Notes under the pieces: model-generated
Database searches by the model: none
What the model saw: only the letters and a program-made list of their open reading frames with translations
Told to the model about the DNA's origin: nothing
In this document: piece after piece, positions 11,436-22,984 of the stretch
Layout of the letters: the number at the start of each line of letters is the position of its first letter
Numbering within the stretch: the stretch's first letter is position 1
Origin: Heterodera schachtii
Taxonomy: Eukaryota; Nematoda; Chromadorea; Rhabditida; Heteroderidae
Assembly: GCA_023374025.1 (NCBI GenBank)
Contig: SIJG01000038.1
Span: 83,797 to 147,796 of the forward strand
DNA length: 64,000 bases
Reading direction: 5' to 3'
Translations under genes and position numbers: made by a program

Positions 11436-11860
11436 TATGAAAGGGCGAAGAAATGAAAGTTTTAAATTTGTCATCAGTTTTGTCTATCAACTTTGGTTTT
11501 TCTTCATTATTTCTTGAATTTTCAATTGGTTTTTCCAATTTCACTCTTTTTATGTATTTGATAGATTTTTTAAAAACGAAGAGAAGACTTACTTAGGCAC
11601 TTAAAAAAGAAAAAGTATTTACACAAAATTTATCAAATAAAATGAAAAATTAATGACAAAAGAAAAGGAAAATAATGAAACAGACAAAAAAAAAACTGAA
11701 AATTGAAAAAAGACAAAAGCATTCGAAAGGAAAAGGAAAAAATATAAAAAATTAGAAGAGCCAATCATTTTATGAAAAACTAAGGAATTTTTTCTATGAA
11801 ATGGCGAATCATTGAAAATGACAAATTTGACACTCTATTCTTTTAATTTAAGCGAAGCAT
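11436..11860 (-). pseudogene. Two decayed C-terminal tails of the secreted two-module family
   Basis: On the minus strand, 11440-11545 resembles the Lys/Glu-rich end of the family (a run of the type NxEEK, then a conserved terminal FGTF-like segment). At 11740-11850 the terminal block plus 3' flank appears again, followed by the same A-rich downstream sequence found near 41000-41090. No frame is intact. Confidence 0.5.
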
Positions 11861-11975
11861 TTTAATCATTTTGGCAATTTTTCTTTTTAATAAAAATTTA
11901 GGCCATTTTTATAAAATTAGTTTAGAATTAATGTAAAATTTAATCAATTTGGCAATTTTCCATTTTTATATAATT
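11861..11975. repeat. Short dispersed repeat with TTTTAATCAATTTTGGCAATTT
   Basis: The same sequence type, with variations of TTTTAATCA, TTTGGCAATTT and an AATTAATGTAA block, recurs around 51540-51640 and 55410-55580, upstream of family copies. It may be part of the ancestral upstream region of the family. Confidence 0.4.
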
Positions 11976-11989
11976 TATCCAGGTTTTAA

Positions 11990-12120
11990 CAATAAATATT
12001 TCGATTCTTTCAATTGACTTAAATAATTTGAATATTCTTTAGCCATATTAAAAAAATTCTCTGAATTTGTCGCTAATCCTTTAACAAATTCCGAAAATAA
12101 AGCATCTTCCCTATTTAATC
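11990..12120 (-). pseudogene. Exon 3 fragment of the secreted two-module family
   Basis: The minus strand encodes the start of module 2 (EDALFSEFVKGLATNSENFF, then MAKEYSNYL). It is abruptly joined at both ends to unrelated sequence. It faces the plus-strand fragment starting at 12188, so the copy was scrambled by an inversion. Confidence 0.65.
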
Positions 12121-12187
12121 GACTCACACCGATGGATTTGCAGTTGAAAATGGAATAAGAAAATGATGAATAATAATAAAAATTGAA

Positions 12188-12600
12188 ATGATTTTGCAAT
12201 TGGCAATTGACACAGCGAATAATTATAAAACAAATGAAAGTTTAGATGAAATAATTCAACAAAATTGTGGAGAAATATTTGAACAATATTTAGAAGAAAT
12301 GTTCAAAAAAGCGGAAGAGAGGGCAAAAAAAGACGAACCATCGAGAGCCAAATTAATAAATGATAACAAACATTTGATAATTGTGCATTCAAAATTCGAT
12401 GATGAAAGGACATGGGTGAGACTTATCATTCAATGATAATTCTATAAATTAAAATTTAGTTTGATGATGCTTTATTTTCGGAATTTGTCGGAATTTGTCA
12501 AAGGATTAGCAACAAATTTTGAGAACTTTTTTAGGATGGCTAAAGAATATTCGAATTTTTATTGTAGACTGAAAGAGAAAGGATTCATTTTTAAAGAATT
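12188..12600 (+). pseudogene. Exon 2 end plus broken exon 3 of the secreted family
   Basis: The open frame 12188-12436 starts at MILQLAIDTANNYKTNESLD and runs to the exon-2 end, where the conserved ATGG|GTGAG donor is kept. The following exon-3 sequence near 12465 has an internal duplication of GGAATTTGTC and then loses the frame. The upstream part of exon 2, the signal-peptide exon and exon 4 are missing. It is a non-functional copy. Confidence 0.65.
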
Positions 12601-12603
12601 AAT

Positions 12604-13066
12604 TAGGGATACGACCAAATGCTAATTGCATTTGTGAGATCTGACCAGAAAATTCAAATCAGTGAGGATACAAAGAAAAATATGAGGCACAACTTGGCAT
12701 TTTGTCTTACATCGCTCTCATTACAAGGGCTTCATTTTTAGGCACAAAAATCGCGAAATAGGCATTAAACAGGCACAAAAAATGGAACAAATTTTTTTCA
12801 ATTCTTACTGGTGTATTTTCTGATTTTTTCAGGTAATTTTATATGGTATTTTTTTCATTTTTATTGCATTTTCGTTAAGCAATTTTTCAAAAATCCCAAA
12901 AATAGGCGCCAAAAATGGCGAAGGAGGCACAAAAATGGGCATTATAAAAGTCATTGTAGAATCTTAATGATTGAAATCTGACCAGAAAATTCAAATCAGT
13001 GAGGATACAACAAAAAATATGAGGCACAACTTGGCATTTTGTCTTACTTCGCTCTCATTACAAGGG
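12604..13066 (+). pseudogene. Duplicated exon 2 start flanking a 240-base insertion
   Basis: About 96 bases resembling the beginning of exon 2 (coding for a QIS.. then ..KYEA-like stretch) occur at 12632-12727 and again at 12970-13066, nearly identical. Between them lies about 240 bases with repeated GGCACAAAAA-type motifs. Neither copy has an intact frame. Confidence 0.55.
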
Positions 13067-13353
13067 GGGTCGTTCGTTGATCACGAATCCGGCATCCATT
13101 TCGACCTATATCGAACCCGGACCCGAATTTGAACAAAAAGTCGAAGTTCAAAATTCACTTTTATGTTCGAATCTGTGCATAATGATTATTTTTTGGTGTT
13201 GTAATGGTTTCTAATTATTTTTTGCTTGTTATAATCTATTCTATAAATAAAAAGAATTAATTTTGAAATTTTAATTTTCGATTTTTTGTTCGAATTCGGG
13301 TCCGGGTTCGAAAAAGGTCGAAATTGATGCCGAATTCGTGATCAGCGACCCCG
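13066..13353. mobile_element. Foldback MITE-like element with inverted repeats of about 85-90 bases
   Basis: The left arm GGGGTCGTTCGTTGATCACG... and the right arm ...CGTGATCAGCGACCCC are inverted copies with a few mismatches. They share CCGGCATC and GAACCCGGACCCGAAT blocks around a loop of about 100 bases. It carries no coding capacity. CTGATCACGAATA also appears at 23626 and 24200, so relatives may be dispersed. Confidence 0.7.
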
Positions 13354-13459
13354 AAAACCCTTGCAAACATGTTTTCATGACTTTTGAAAACGAAAAAAAC
13401 TTTCTTCAAAAAAGGGGGACTACCATCGGCAGGCAGTATTACCAAATTTTCAATTATTT

Positions 13460-13680
13460 AGAAACTGGACAATCCGACAGTGGACAATCGGACAGTGGAC
13501 AATCCGACAGTAAAATACACAAAAAATAGTAAGGTGCCATCGCCGACATAATCTACAGGACGACATTGTGTGATACGCACTTTTTATTTGCCTATTTTCA
13601 ATTATTGTTGATATTGCATAATCGGTTCCCTTCGGCGATGCATTTTCTTAACTTTTTGACGGATTGTCCGGGAGCCAAAA
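13460..13680. mobile_element. Small element with GGACAATCCG inverted ends
   Basis: Three tandem 15-base units (GGACAATCCGACAGT) start near 13468. About 190 bases later the inverse, CGGATTGTCC, occurs near 13660. A related GTCCAACTGTCGGATT lies near 47118. A short inverted-repeat element is likely, but no target duplication was identified. Confidence 0.35.
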
Positions 13681-13734
13681 TAATTATTAAAATGAAAAAA
13701 TGAAAATCACACAGCCTTATAAACGAAATAAATT

Positions 13735-13915
13735 TTTATTAATGATCAAAAGTATGCTTACCCAAATCTACTTAATATATTGTTTATTAAATAAAGATGC
13801 AATAATTATTAATAATAAGTAGGATATCCAAATCTACTTTTTAAAATGTTTGTTATATTAAATAATGACGCAATATTTAATTGATAATAAGTAGGATTAT
13901 CCAAATCTAGACCCG
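13735..13915. repeat. Repeat of about 90 bases with CCAAATCTACTT, two copies
   Basis: The pair AGTAGGAT...CCAAATCTACTT with ATGACGCAATA in between repeats here about twice. In the opposite orientation it is found at about 19615-19905, and in more diverged form at about 32890-33340. Confidence 0.55.
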
Positions 13916-13919
13916 GACC

Positions 13920-14180
13920 AAAACACTGTCGCACTCGCGGAATAAGAACAAAATCGCACACTGGTCTTCATTGGTCTCCCGGACTTTGCCAATCCTCATC
14001 AGAGTCTTTTAATGTGAAAAATAAAAGAAAAAGTGCAAACAGAAGGAATATCAGTGAAAAATGAAACGAAAATTGCAAAATAAATCGAAAAATATTCGAA
14101 AAAATGGGAAATATCCTGCAAAAAAGAGTGGATTTTGGGACACCAAAAAATTTATGAAAATGGCGACGAATTGAAAAAGT
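13920..14180 (-). pseudogene. Decayed 3' flank and terminal block of a family copy
   Basis: The minus strand holds the terminal coding block (about 14150-14180) and downstream A-rich flank of the copy described next, with the frame shifted. No other gene is visible. Confidence 0.4.
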
Positions 14181-14184
14181 AAAA

Positions 14185-14762
14185 TTAGTCATTATATTCA
14201 TATTCCAGAAGTTTTTTTTCTTCATCATTTGCTGCATTTTCAATTGCTTTTTCCAATTTTACCTTCTCTTCCTTGGCATCTTCTTTTTTTATATATTTTT
14301 TCCATTTTTGCTCAAATTCTTGCCTTGGGTTGTCTTCTTCAATTTCGGATGATAAATTTAAAATTTGCTTTCCCTTTTTTTGCACATTTTTTGGTCCGCT
14401 AATTTTTTCTAAAACATTTTGTTTAGACCATTTTTCCTCCACTTTAATTGCATAATGAATTCAATCTCATTTTCCAAAATCAGTTTATCGGAATACATTT
14501 CCCTCAATCGGTTTTTGTCCTTTTGCCAAAAACATTGCGAAATATCATTCAGTGTTTTGACTACGAAAATTAATTTCATTTAGTGAATTTTGTAACCACG
14601 CATAAATATTGGCTTAACCGCAGGAATTTTATTGGCCAATTTGGCACTTGTACCTTAAATATTAAAAAAAAATGGTTTAATAAATAATTGCATAAACCAC
14701 CTTCAACATAAAATCGGAATAAATGTTCGTACAAAATGTGCAAATATTTGCGATACATTTTG
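14185..14762 (-). pseudogene. Exon 4 and end of exon 3, secreted family copy interrupted by an insertion
   Basis: The frame 14442-14185 encodes a Lys/Glu-rich tail (EIEEDNPRQEFEQKWKKYIK). Upstream, to about 14640, lies degraded exon 4, and at about 14700-14762 exon 3 ends with YRKYLHILYE. The copy is cut at 14762 by CGCG-rich inverted-repeat sequence. The matching upstream part resumes at 15333, so both fragments belong to one former gene. The frame is broken several times. Confidence 0.65.
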
Positions 14763-15332
14763 CCGGTCGGGGTCGTTTTCGCGCGGGGGTCGTTTTCGCG
14801 CGGGGGTCGTTTTCGCGCAGTTGCATATATGTAAAATAAATATGTGTATTCGTGTTTTTTTTTACTAAATAATGCCTAATCTTATGTAGGCCCAAACAAG
14901 CCTAGCTTAGGCCTAAGCCTAGGTCTAAAGCTTATGCCTAGCCTATGTACGAAATAAAATAAAACGATTTTTCGAATTTCGACCACGGGGGGAGGCACGT
15001 TGTTTTTGAGTAGAAAATTTTCACTAGAATTTTCCAAAAAATAGTTTTTTTTTTGTTTTTTAGAAAATTTATGCCGTTAAAACCAATCTCTAATCAAACT
15101 TCAATTAGGACATCGCTATGACCTCAGAATTCCTGCGTATCTGAGATTCTGAAGCCGGCTGGGGTGAGGTCGTGTTCGGACCCACCCGCGGAGTAAAAAA
15201 TTATTTGGGTTTTTAGGTATTTTTAAACTTAATAGACTATTAGTAAATTTTCTAAGTATTTTTTAAATATATTCGCAATTCTAGTGCTAAAAAAGCGCGG
15301 GCGCGAAAACGGGGCGCGAAAACGACGACATT
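14763..15332. mobile_element. 570-base insertion with GTCGTTTTCGCGC inverted ends
   Basis: Three tandem GGGGTCGTTTTCGCGC units (about 14768-14820) stand at the left end. The inverse, GCGCGAAAACG, appears twice at the right end (about 15300-15330). Family coding sequence flanks it on both sides on the minus strand. The part of exon 3 between the flanks (about 250 bases) is absent, so insertion was accompanied by a deletion, or the element sits at a rearrangement junction. There is no coding capacity. Confidence 0.6.
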
Positions 15333-15790
15333 CTTGTGCCATTTTTAAAAATTTCGCTGAATTTGTCGCTAATCCTTTGACAAATTCCGAAATGAAATCA
15401 ACTTCAGTCTAAATTTTGAATTTGTTTAATTTTCTGAATGTTAAGTCTCACCCATTTCCATTGATCATAGAATTCTGAATTGATAACCATATAATCTTTA
15501 TCTATCATTTATTTCAGCTTTTGCCTTTTGTTCTGATTTTTTGAACATTTCCTCCAAAATGTCTTAATCTAAATTTTCATTTATTTTCCATTCATTTGCT
15601 GTGTCAATTGCCAATTGCAAAATCATTTCATTAATTGGCAATTTTTGTTCATTTTCTAATTTTAATCCTTTTTTCAATCTCTTCTCATTCAACAATTTTG
15701 GTTCAAAATAATGATTGAAAAATTTGTTTAATTCGCATTTGTAAATGTAAATTTGGCTTCACTGTTGGAATTCAGACGTACTCTCTGAAC
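15333..15790 (-). pseudogene. Exon 3 start and exon 2 of the secreted family, decayed
   Basis: The minus strand shows the exon-3 start (FVKGLATN type) near 15345-15400, then a short intron with CCCAT|TTCC... at about 15458, then exon 2 with the PINEMILQLAIDTAN block near 15600-15640. The NEKRL.. region and a remnant of the module-1 KPKF segment follow near 15760. Several frames are lost. Confidence 0.6.
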
Positions 15791-16990
15791 AAATATTCGA
15801 CCTGAACCTGGACCTGAATTCCATGTTGGACCTGGACCTGGATTTTTTTTTTGAAAAAATCACTTAATTGCTTAGAAAAATATAATTAACAAAAATAATT
15901 ATGTTTGAAAATTATTTAATATTTTTTGGTAGCTCCAAATAAAAAATGATCATTCAAAAGAACGATTATAAAATATTATCCAGGGAAATTCTAATAGGAT
16001 TATTATATTTCGCAAAAGAATTTTTAACTTTAATTTAACATACAATCAGTACCGAAAAAAAAGTCAATGCGTTTGCAAGAAAGAGATGGAAAATGAACAA
16101 CATGTTATGACATCGTTTGGCGCGGTGTCATGATTTTTATATTTTCAAATAAAATTCTTGAGAAAAAAATTATTTAGTTTTTATTTGAAAATTTGCAAAT
16201 TTTTAACGATGTACGAATTGCCTATTGTTTACCCGTTCGGCCCAAGGAAAAGGAAATACGCAAATGGGTACTGTATTTTTAATTGGTACAATAGGCCGCA
16301 AATTGTTTATCGGCCCACTTCTTCGCACTTTTCATAAACATTCATGCGGAAAAACATTAATGAAATGGAGCATAATGATTAGGCTAATGAAGCATAATGA
16401 TGACTAGGGTTATTATAAGTTGTTACATTATTTTTCTGCGCATTCAAAAAGCGCATTTCTGTGTAATTTTTTGATGATTTGATGAAGCTTTTAAGTCAGT
16501 ATAAATCCATTAGAGCTCGACATTTTGAAAAAAGCCTGTTGGACCAGAATTCCATGTTGAACCTGGACCTGGATTTCTGGACAAAAACCCAGGAAATTCA
16601 AGGCCCAGGAAAAATCCAGGCTTGTCATGGCTTTGATCCAGGCCTGGACTAGGATTTTTTTTGAATTTGTTTTAAAAGAAAAAATGTTTGAAAAAATAAT
16701 TAATTGCTTAGGAATACATCTAAAAATGTAAATTTTTACAATGATATGTTTTTATATCTATTGAATCATTTTTTGATAACTTGAAAAAAGGGGTATTCAA
16801 AATAAGAAGAAATTCAAGAATATTATTATCCAGGAAACCCAGATTTTTTTTTGGTATTTACCATGGACCTGCATTTCTTGGACAAAAATCCAGGAAAATC
16901 TGGGCTCAAGAAAAACCCAGCTTGCCGAAAAATGGCTTGGTCCTGGGCCCAGGAAAAACACAGACCTGGATGGACCCAGACCCAAGTCGA
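15790..16990. repeat. Dispersed CCTGGACCTGGA repeat, two diverged direct copies
   Basis: CCTGGACCTGGATTTTTTT followed by an AATTGCTTAG block and a TTATCCAGG block occurs at about 15800-16000 and again at about 16560-16840. Additional CCAGG-rich stretches run to 16990. Open frames in it translate only the repeat. Confidence 0.5.
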
Positions 16991-18620
16991 ACTCTCAAAT
17001 CCACATATTTTATTTACATAATTCGCGATTTTTCTTACATAAAATTAGCAGTCCTACTAATCATAAAAAACCAACAATTAGACAATTTGCAATTTTGGGT
17101 TACGTTTAATTTTCAAAGAAAAAAGATTTATTTATTTTATATACTATTATTTAAAATAAATAGTTCTAATTTTAATCTTGATGCTAAATTCATTTAAGCG
17201 CCATTTTTCTTTCATAATTTTTCACATTAAAAATGTCTCTTAGCTTCATTAAATCATTTAACCCTGCTTCTTTAATGAACAAATAATTAATTCAATTTGT
17301 TTTAATAGTTGTGATTTTGTGCGAACAGAATGCCACTTTTAACGCACTTTTTGTGAAATAAACAGTTTTAAATTAAAAATTAATAATGAAATAAAACGAA
17401 AAGGTCGAATTTATCTTTTATTAAATGCTTATTGTACAGTAAGATTGGTTTTCTTGCTAATTTGATTGGCTCACAAATTTAATTTTTCTCTCATATAAAA
17501 TGCATTTTGAAGAATTCAAAGGTCACTTTTAATATTTCTTCGGACAAATTACATAATTTTAATTAGGTTTAGATGGGTCCGGGGACCGGGTCCAACCGGG
17601 AAAAAGCATGAAAAATATAATATTTTCAATAAACGCTTTATTATTATGTCCAATTTTTTTTTATTTGTTATTCAAACCACTTTTTTTGCGGTGCGCTTTT
17701 TCCAAAAAAGTTCACGAACAGGGGTGTGGTCAGGCGGGCGGCGCCGTGAGGCGTAGCCGGAAAATTTTTTGTAAGCTTACTTCAATTTCTTAACAGATCA
17801 TTGTTGAAAAACTTTTTGTGGCTTTAGCCAATATGTTTTCAGAATGTCTACCAAAAATGCTCAAATTTTCAAGAAATATAGGGTTACATTTTCAAAATTT
17901 CTTATGGGGATATTGTAAAAAAAATTAAGAATAAAAAAATGCTAAAATTAAGTGGTATGAGAAGGAATTGAACTTGATCAAACAACGAAATGAATCAAAC
18001 TGAATAACAACATGACCAATTGATTGTTCATTTTAACAAAGAGGATTAAATTATTTTTACGAGGAATTTTTCCAAAAATAACCATTTTAAAACTTTATTT
18101 AAATTTTTTATTACATATTTCGCGATTTTTCTTAGATAAAATTGCATTCCTCCCTACTAATAATGTTAATTCTGATTTAAATTAATTTTTCTTTTAAATA
18201 TAATTTCCATGAATTATTGCACTTTTTGTTTGCATGCATATTTGATAAAGGTAAGGTGTCAATTAAATTAATTATTGGGCAATTAGGTAATTAACAATGC
18301 ACAGAAAATATTATTAATCATGGCTTAGCTCTGGCGATTTCAAAAATCTGCTTTTACTTTGTGAAATTCTTCAAATAAATAAAATTTAAACAAAAAATTG
18401 GAAAATTAATTTAAAATAATTTGCCCATTCATTTATTATAATAATGTCATCGAATGAGGTAAAAGGTGTAATGTTTAATAAAAAAAAAGCTTAAGGAGAA
18501 TTCGGCAGAGAACCAAAAAAATGAGAAAAATTAATTAAAATTTAATTATTATTTTTTTAAAACTTTTTTACTTCAAATGTTTCCAACGAATCGTCCTTAG
18601 TGATATTAAGTATTATTTTC
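16991..18620. other. AT-rich stretch without a supported gene
   Basis: This is mainly A/T runs. A GC-rich island at about 17700-17765 (GGCGGGCGGCGCCGTGAGGC) resembles GC-rich cores near 31450 and 60480. I see no gene. Confidence 0.45.
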
Positions 18621-18965
18621 AATTAAATTTAGTTGTACGATCTTTACAAAGATGCTGGACAGGTGACAACCGAAATTGTCATCAATGGCATTCTTGCTGC
18701 GATCTGTTTTTCCGGCATCTTTCAACATGTTGCTTGTCTATGTCACCGTCAGTAGTATAGGGACAGAAATCTTGTCCCCCCCCCCTAGGCAGAGAGATGC
18801 GCATTCACCATAGGAGATAGGAGAGAATTAGAGAAAAAGAGTAATTGAGAAAACAAAGAAAAGCGATTAAAATGTAAAAAAAGCCCCAGCCCAAATCCAA
18901 GCGATCATCCAACTTCAGCAACAACAACAACAGCAACTGCAACATGGACATCTTGGGTAGGTTAT
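18621..18965 (+). other. Exon-like island, origin unknown
   Basis: After a TTTAG acceptor-like site, about 40 codons stay open from 18632 (DLYKDAGQVTTEIVINGI, then a hydrophobic stretch) to a TAG near 18754. A second stretch near 18900-18955 encodes a Gln-rich run in one frame and ends at GGTAG|GT. Composition is clearly more balanced than the surrounding DNA. These may be leftover exons of a host gene; I cannot name it. Confidence 0.25.
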
Positions 18966-19600
18966 CGCGCATTTTTTGGTTGAATTTGTTGTGATAAAAA
19001 AATTTTTTGGAAATTTAAAAAGTATATTTTCTTCAGAATTTGATGGACTATCAAATCAAAAAATGCTATTGAAGGAGGTAGTTTAAAGTGGCGTGAATGA
19101 ATTTTTTGGCATGAATGTTTGAGTGGCGTTGGGCTTGCTGGCCTAGAGAAATTTTAAAATTCACAAAAAAAAAAGAAATTGGAAAAGCAATTAAAAATGC
19201 GGCAAAATATTTTAGTTGAAAATATTTTAGGACATAAATTATTGTGATTTAAATTTTTTGAGTAAATGATATTTCTTCGTAAATAAATTTACTTGATTTT
19301 AGTGTTCATATGATCTTTCAAAAAAATCAGAAGGCTATAGCTCAGATGGAAATATAGGAGGACAACATTTGCAATGTTCGTAGAGATTTACGAAGTCTAA
19401 AATATTTTATTTCGTCTCGACAGAGCAAAACTTTAAACAAAAAATTTGGAAAGTTTGATTAAATATATATATTATAATTTAATTTTGCTTTATTTTGGAT
19501 TTTAGAAAATAAAAAACAAAAAAAACATTTAATTTTATAATATTTTCACATAAACATTCTAATATTTATAATCATCCTAATTTTTTTAAATATTGCATAT
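18966..19600. other. AT-rich stretch, nothing recognised
   Basis: Only short, low-complexity open frames are present. There is no similarity to the family or to the arrays. Confidence 0.45.
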
Positions 19601-19609
19601 TAATTATTA

Positions 19610-19905
19610 TTATTAAAAATTATATTAAGTAGATTTAGACAATCCTACTTATGATCAATCCAATAAATAACATCATTATTTAATATAATAAAAAATTATA
19701 TAAAGTAGATTTGGAAAATCCTACTTATGATCAATCCCACTTTTTTTAAATATTACCTCATTTAATATAATAAAAAATATTTGGATAATTCTACTTATGA
19801 TCATTATATAAGAATCTAATTATTCATTCATAAAATTTTTTATTGCGTCATTATTAAGAGATAATAAATTTGGATAATTCTACTCAAATAATCCTACTGA
19901 TGTTA
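19610..19905. repeat. Tandem AAGTAGATTTGG repeat, about three copies
   Basis: Units of about 95 bases with AAGTAGATTTGG, AATCCTACTTATGATCA and a TTTAATATAATAAAAAAT block repeat here. They are the inverted form of the repeat at 13735-13915. Confidence 0.55.
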
Positions 19906-20297
19906 ATAAATTTTGCTATTTATAAGGCTTTGTAATTTCATATTTTCATTTTAATAATTACTTAACTTAAATTGACAAGCATTTGTTTTCTATTAAAAAT
20001 ACGAAATGAGATCAAAATTGCAAAATTTTGACATTTTTTGGACAAAATTTATTAAAAATCACAGTGAAATTTTCAAAAAAATTTTCGTCGGTAACGCCGG
20101 CAAGCAAAAATTTCCCCACTTCAAGTCAAATTTAAAAATGAGGAAACTTACTATTTTTCGGTTTCTCATTAAGACAATGTGATTTGTCAAATTACGCTTT
20201 GATTATTGTACATGTGAAATACCATTTTATTAATAAATATAATTAAATTTCCATTGCTAAAAAATATTTCAGAATTTAAATTTATTAAAGAAAACAA

Positions 20298-21711
20298 ATG
20301 TTTTATTCTTTTTCTTTAACTCCTTTTATTTTTTTTATTGTTGTTCATCTTTTTCTTATTCCCTTTTCAAATGCAAATCCATCGGTGAGTTAATTAAATA
20401 AGGAAATAATTTACAAACACATTTTAATTAATTAGGTTGATGATAAAATGCTAATTACGTTTATGAAAGGTCACCAAGAAACGCAATTGAGTGAATATTC
20501 AATTCAAAAATATGAAGCATACATTGGCATTATGTATTATATGAGAAATAATTGGCAATGTGACAAAATAGCAAATAAATTTGAAGAATATGAACGGACA
20601 GAATGCCAAAAATATCGCAAATATTTGGACATTTTGTACGAATATTTGTACAGAGAATACGTCGGAATACCAACAGTAAAACCCAAATTTGTATTTAAAA
20701 AAGGAATTGAAATTTATGGGCCATTAATTTATGCGGTGAATTGTCTGGACAAAATTTCGCAATTTTATTTTAATTGGAGTCATCTTTATGAATATAAATT
20801 AAAAAAATTGTTAAACTTTGATTACAACTTTGAACTAAAATTGATGAATGAGAAGAGATTGAATTATGCATTAAAATTGCCAATTAATGAAATGATTTTG
20901 CAATTTGCAATTGACACAGCGAATAATTATAAAACAAATGAAAGTTTAGACGAAATAATTCAACAAAATTGTGGAGAAAAATTTGAGCAATATTTAGAGG
21001 AAATGTTGAAAAAAGCGGAAGAGAGGGCAAAAAAGGAAGAGCCATTGTATGGCTTTGAAATAATATATGATAAACATTGTATAATTATGAGCTTAAAATT
21101 CGATTATAGATGGATATTGGTAAGGCTTAACTTTAAATTAAAATTAAATAAATTAGCAAAATTTAGAGAGAAAATGCTTTATTTTCGGAATTTGTCAAAG
21201 GATTAGCGACAAATTTTGAGAAATTTTTTAAAATGGCAAAAGAATATTCAAATTATTTAAGTCGAAAAAAAGAGGAAGGAAATATTAATTGGTATGATAA
21301 AGTAATGATCTCTGTTGGGTTATACGAAATTGAGAAAATGAATGAGCATTTGCAACAAAAATATGAAGCCAATCTTGGCGTTATGTATTTAATGAGAAAG
21401 AAATGGTACTGTAAGAAAATTGGGAAGGAATTTAAAGAAAAATGCCAAAAATATCGAAAATATATGCACATTTTGTACGAATATTTATTCCGACTTTATG
21501 TTGAAGGTTTTATTTTAAATTAAAGAATTTAAATATTAAATATATTTAAGGTAAAAGCAATGAAATGGCCCATAAATCACCAGCAGTTAAGCCAATCTTT
21601 ATGGATAGTTACAGAGGTTATCATATGTATTTAATTTCCATCGTCCAAACACTGAATGATATTTCCAAATGTTTTTGCCCAATGGATAAAAACAAATTTT
21701 GGAATAAATAA
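20298..21711 (+). CDS. Secreted two-module family protein, truncated but open (423 residues)
   Basis: Four exons join in phase: 20298-20384, 20436-21119, 21167-21506 and 21551-21711. Exon 1 encodes a hydrophobic signal peptide ending FSNANPS. Exon 2 is module 1 with NNWQC and ECQKYRKYLDILYEYL, TVKPKFV, and the PINEMILQFAID block leading to a Lys/Glu-rich helix. Exons 3-4 are module 2 (FVKGLATN, KWYCKK..KCQKYRKY, AVKPIF). Exon 4 stops early at TAA 21709-21711, so the Lys/Glu-rich C-terminus of the family is missing. That lost part is still readable in another frame just downstream, pointing to a one-base shift. Function is unknown; secretion is predicted from the signal peptide. It could be expressed as a shortened protein, be a young pseudogene, or be affected by a sequencing error. 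Confidence 0.65.
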
Positions 21712-21930
21712 TTATTGGAAGATTGTTTTAGTAAATGAGGTCGAATTGAATTATGAAATTAATGAGGAAGAAAAAAGGGGAAAGAAAAATTTAAATTTAT
21801 CAAACGAAATTGAAGAAGACAATCTTCGAAAAGAATTTGAGGAAAAAATGCAAAAAATATACGAAATACGAAAGAAAATGCCTTGGAAGAAATGGCAAAA
21901 TTGGAAGAAAATGCTATTTCAATAGCATTG
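21690..21930 (+). pseudogene. Out-of-frame C-terminal remainder of the preceding gene
   Basis: The reading frame through KIVLVNEVELNYEI and LRKEFEEKMQKIYE matches the usual tail of the family, shifted by one base from the stop at 21709. A second shift near 21860 separates it from the last block. Confidence 0.6.
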
Positions 21931-22368
21931 GGGGTTAGTTAAGCTAACAAATATTTTATTAAATTCAAAGATTTCTTTCTATTTTGATTAAATTCAATTT
22001 TGATATCCTATTGAAATGCCCATTTTTCATTAATAATGTTTCTGTCTTCTTCTTCAATTTATTTTTCGATTTATTTTTCAATTTTCTTTTCAATTATCAC
22101 TTTTTTTCTTTCTGTCTACACTTTTTTTTTTCCTTTCACATTTATAAATTTCATTTATGTATTATGCGACCGTCGTTTATTGACAAAAATATATAATATA
22201 TATATATATATATAAATTAATTTAAAAAATTATTAACTTGTTAATAAATTAACTTAATATCTATCTTATTGTAGTAAAGCATGTATTTTTATATAATATA
22301 AGCCCTTTTAAAAATGATTAGCAAAAAAGATAAAAGAAATTAAAGAGAAAGATTAAACTATTATGATA
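21931..22368. other. Shared 3' flank of the family and an AT microsatellite
   Basis: A TTAAGCTAA...ATTCAATTTTGAT...TTGAAATGCCCATTTTTCATT segment is found downstream of several family copies (27060-27240, 37110-37280; inverted at about 35290-35490 and 54950-55130). A TA dinucleotide run lies at about 22192-22214. Confidence 0.55.
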
Positions 22369-22606
22369 TTCCAAATATTTTGGTCCACTAATTTATGCGG
22401 TGAATTGTCTCATCAAATTTTACAGTTTTATTTTAATAAATTATTCTGTGAAGAGATGTATAAATTTAAATTAAACCATTATGTGACTGAACATTTTTGA
22501 CTAAAATTGTTTAATGAGCATAGATTGAATTATGACGTAAAATTGGACAATGAAAAACCAAAAATGCCAATTAACGAAATGATTTTGCAGTTGGCAATTG
22601 ACCAGC
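22369..22606 (+). pseudogene. Exon 2 fragment of the secreted family
   Basis: It covers the module-1 segment from the GPLIYAVNCL region to PINEMILQLAID, where it is cut by unrelated sequence at about 22606. The coding is shifted and lacks both ends. Confidence 0.6.
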
Positions 22607-22984
22607 TAATTTTTGCCAGCAGACATTTTTTGATCAGAACAAGTGTGCGATCTGAAAAAATCGCCAAATCACGGGAGGTCATTTCCGGTTTTTTCGGTTT
22701 TTGGTTAATAACTCGGCCGGATTTGCTCTAAGCCGGTTTCCACCTAAAACGCAAAAGGTGTAACTTTATATGCTGCATTCAACTGTGTTTTTGGTTTTTT
22801 GAAATTTTTCTTCAAAAAAAATCCAGGCCCCCTCGGAAAAATTTTCGTTTTTTGCCTCTAACTTTTTTTACAGTTTTTGCACCGAAAAAGCATCGCACTT
22901 TTGGGTTACAACTTTTTGAAAGCTATCGATTGATATAAAAAAAATTTTCAAGGCACAAAGTGAGTTTTTCGCTTGAAAACCGGT

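Noticed and set aside
16781..17197. 138-residue frame with RKPRF and PGKTQTW segments
   Set aside because: It reads through the CCAGG-rich dispersed repeat. No family feature is visible.
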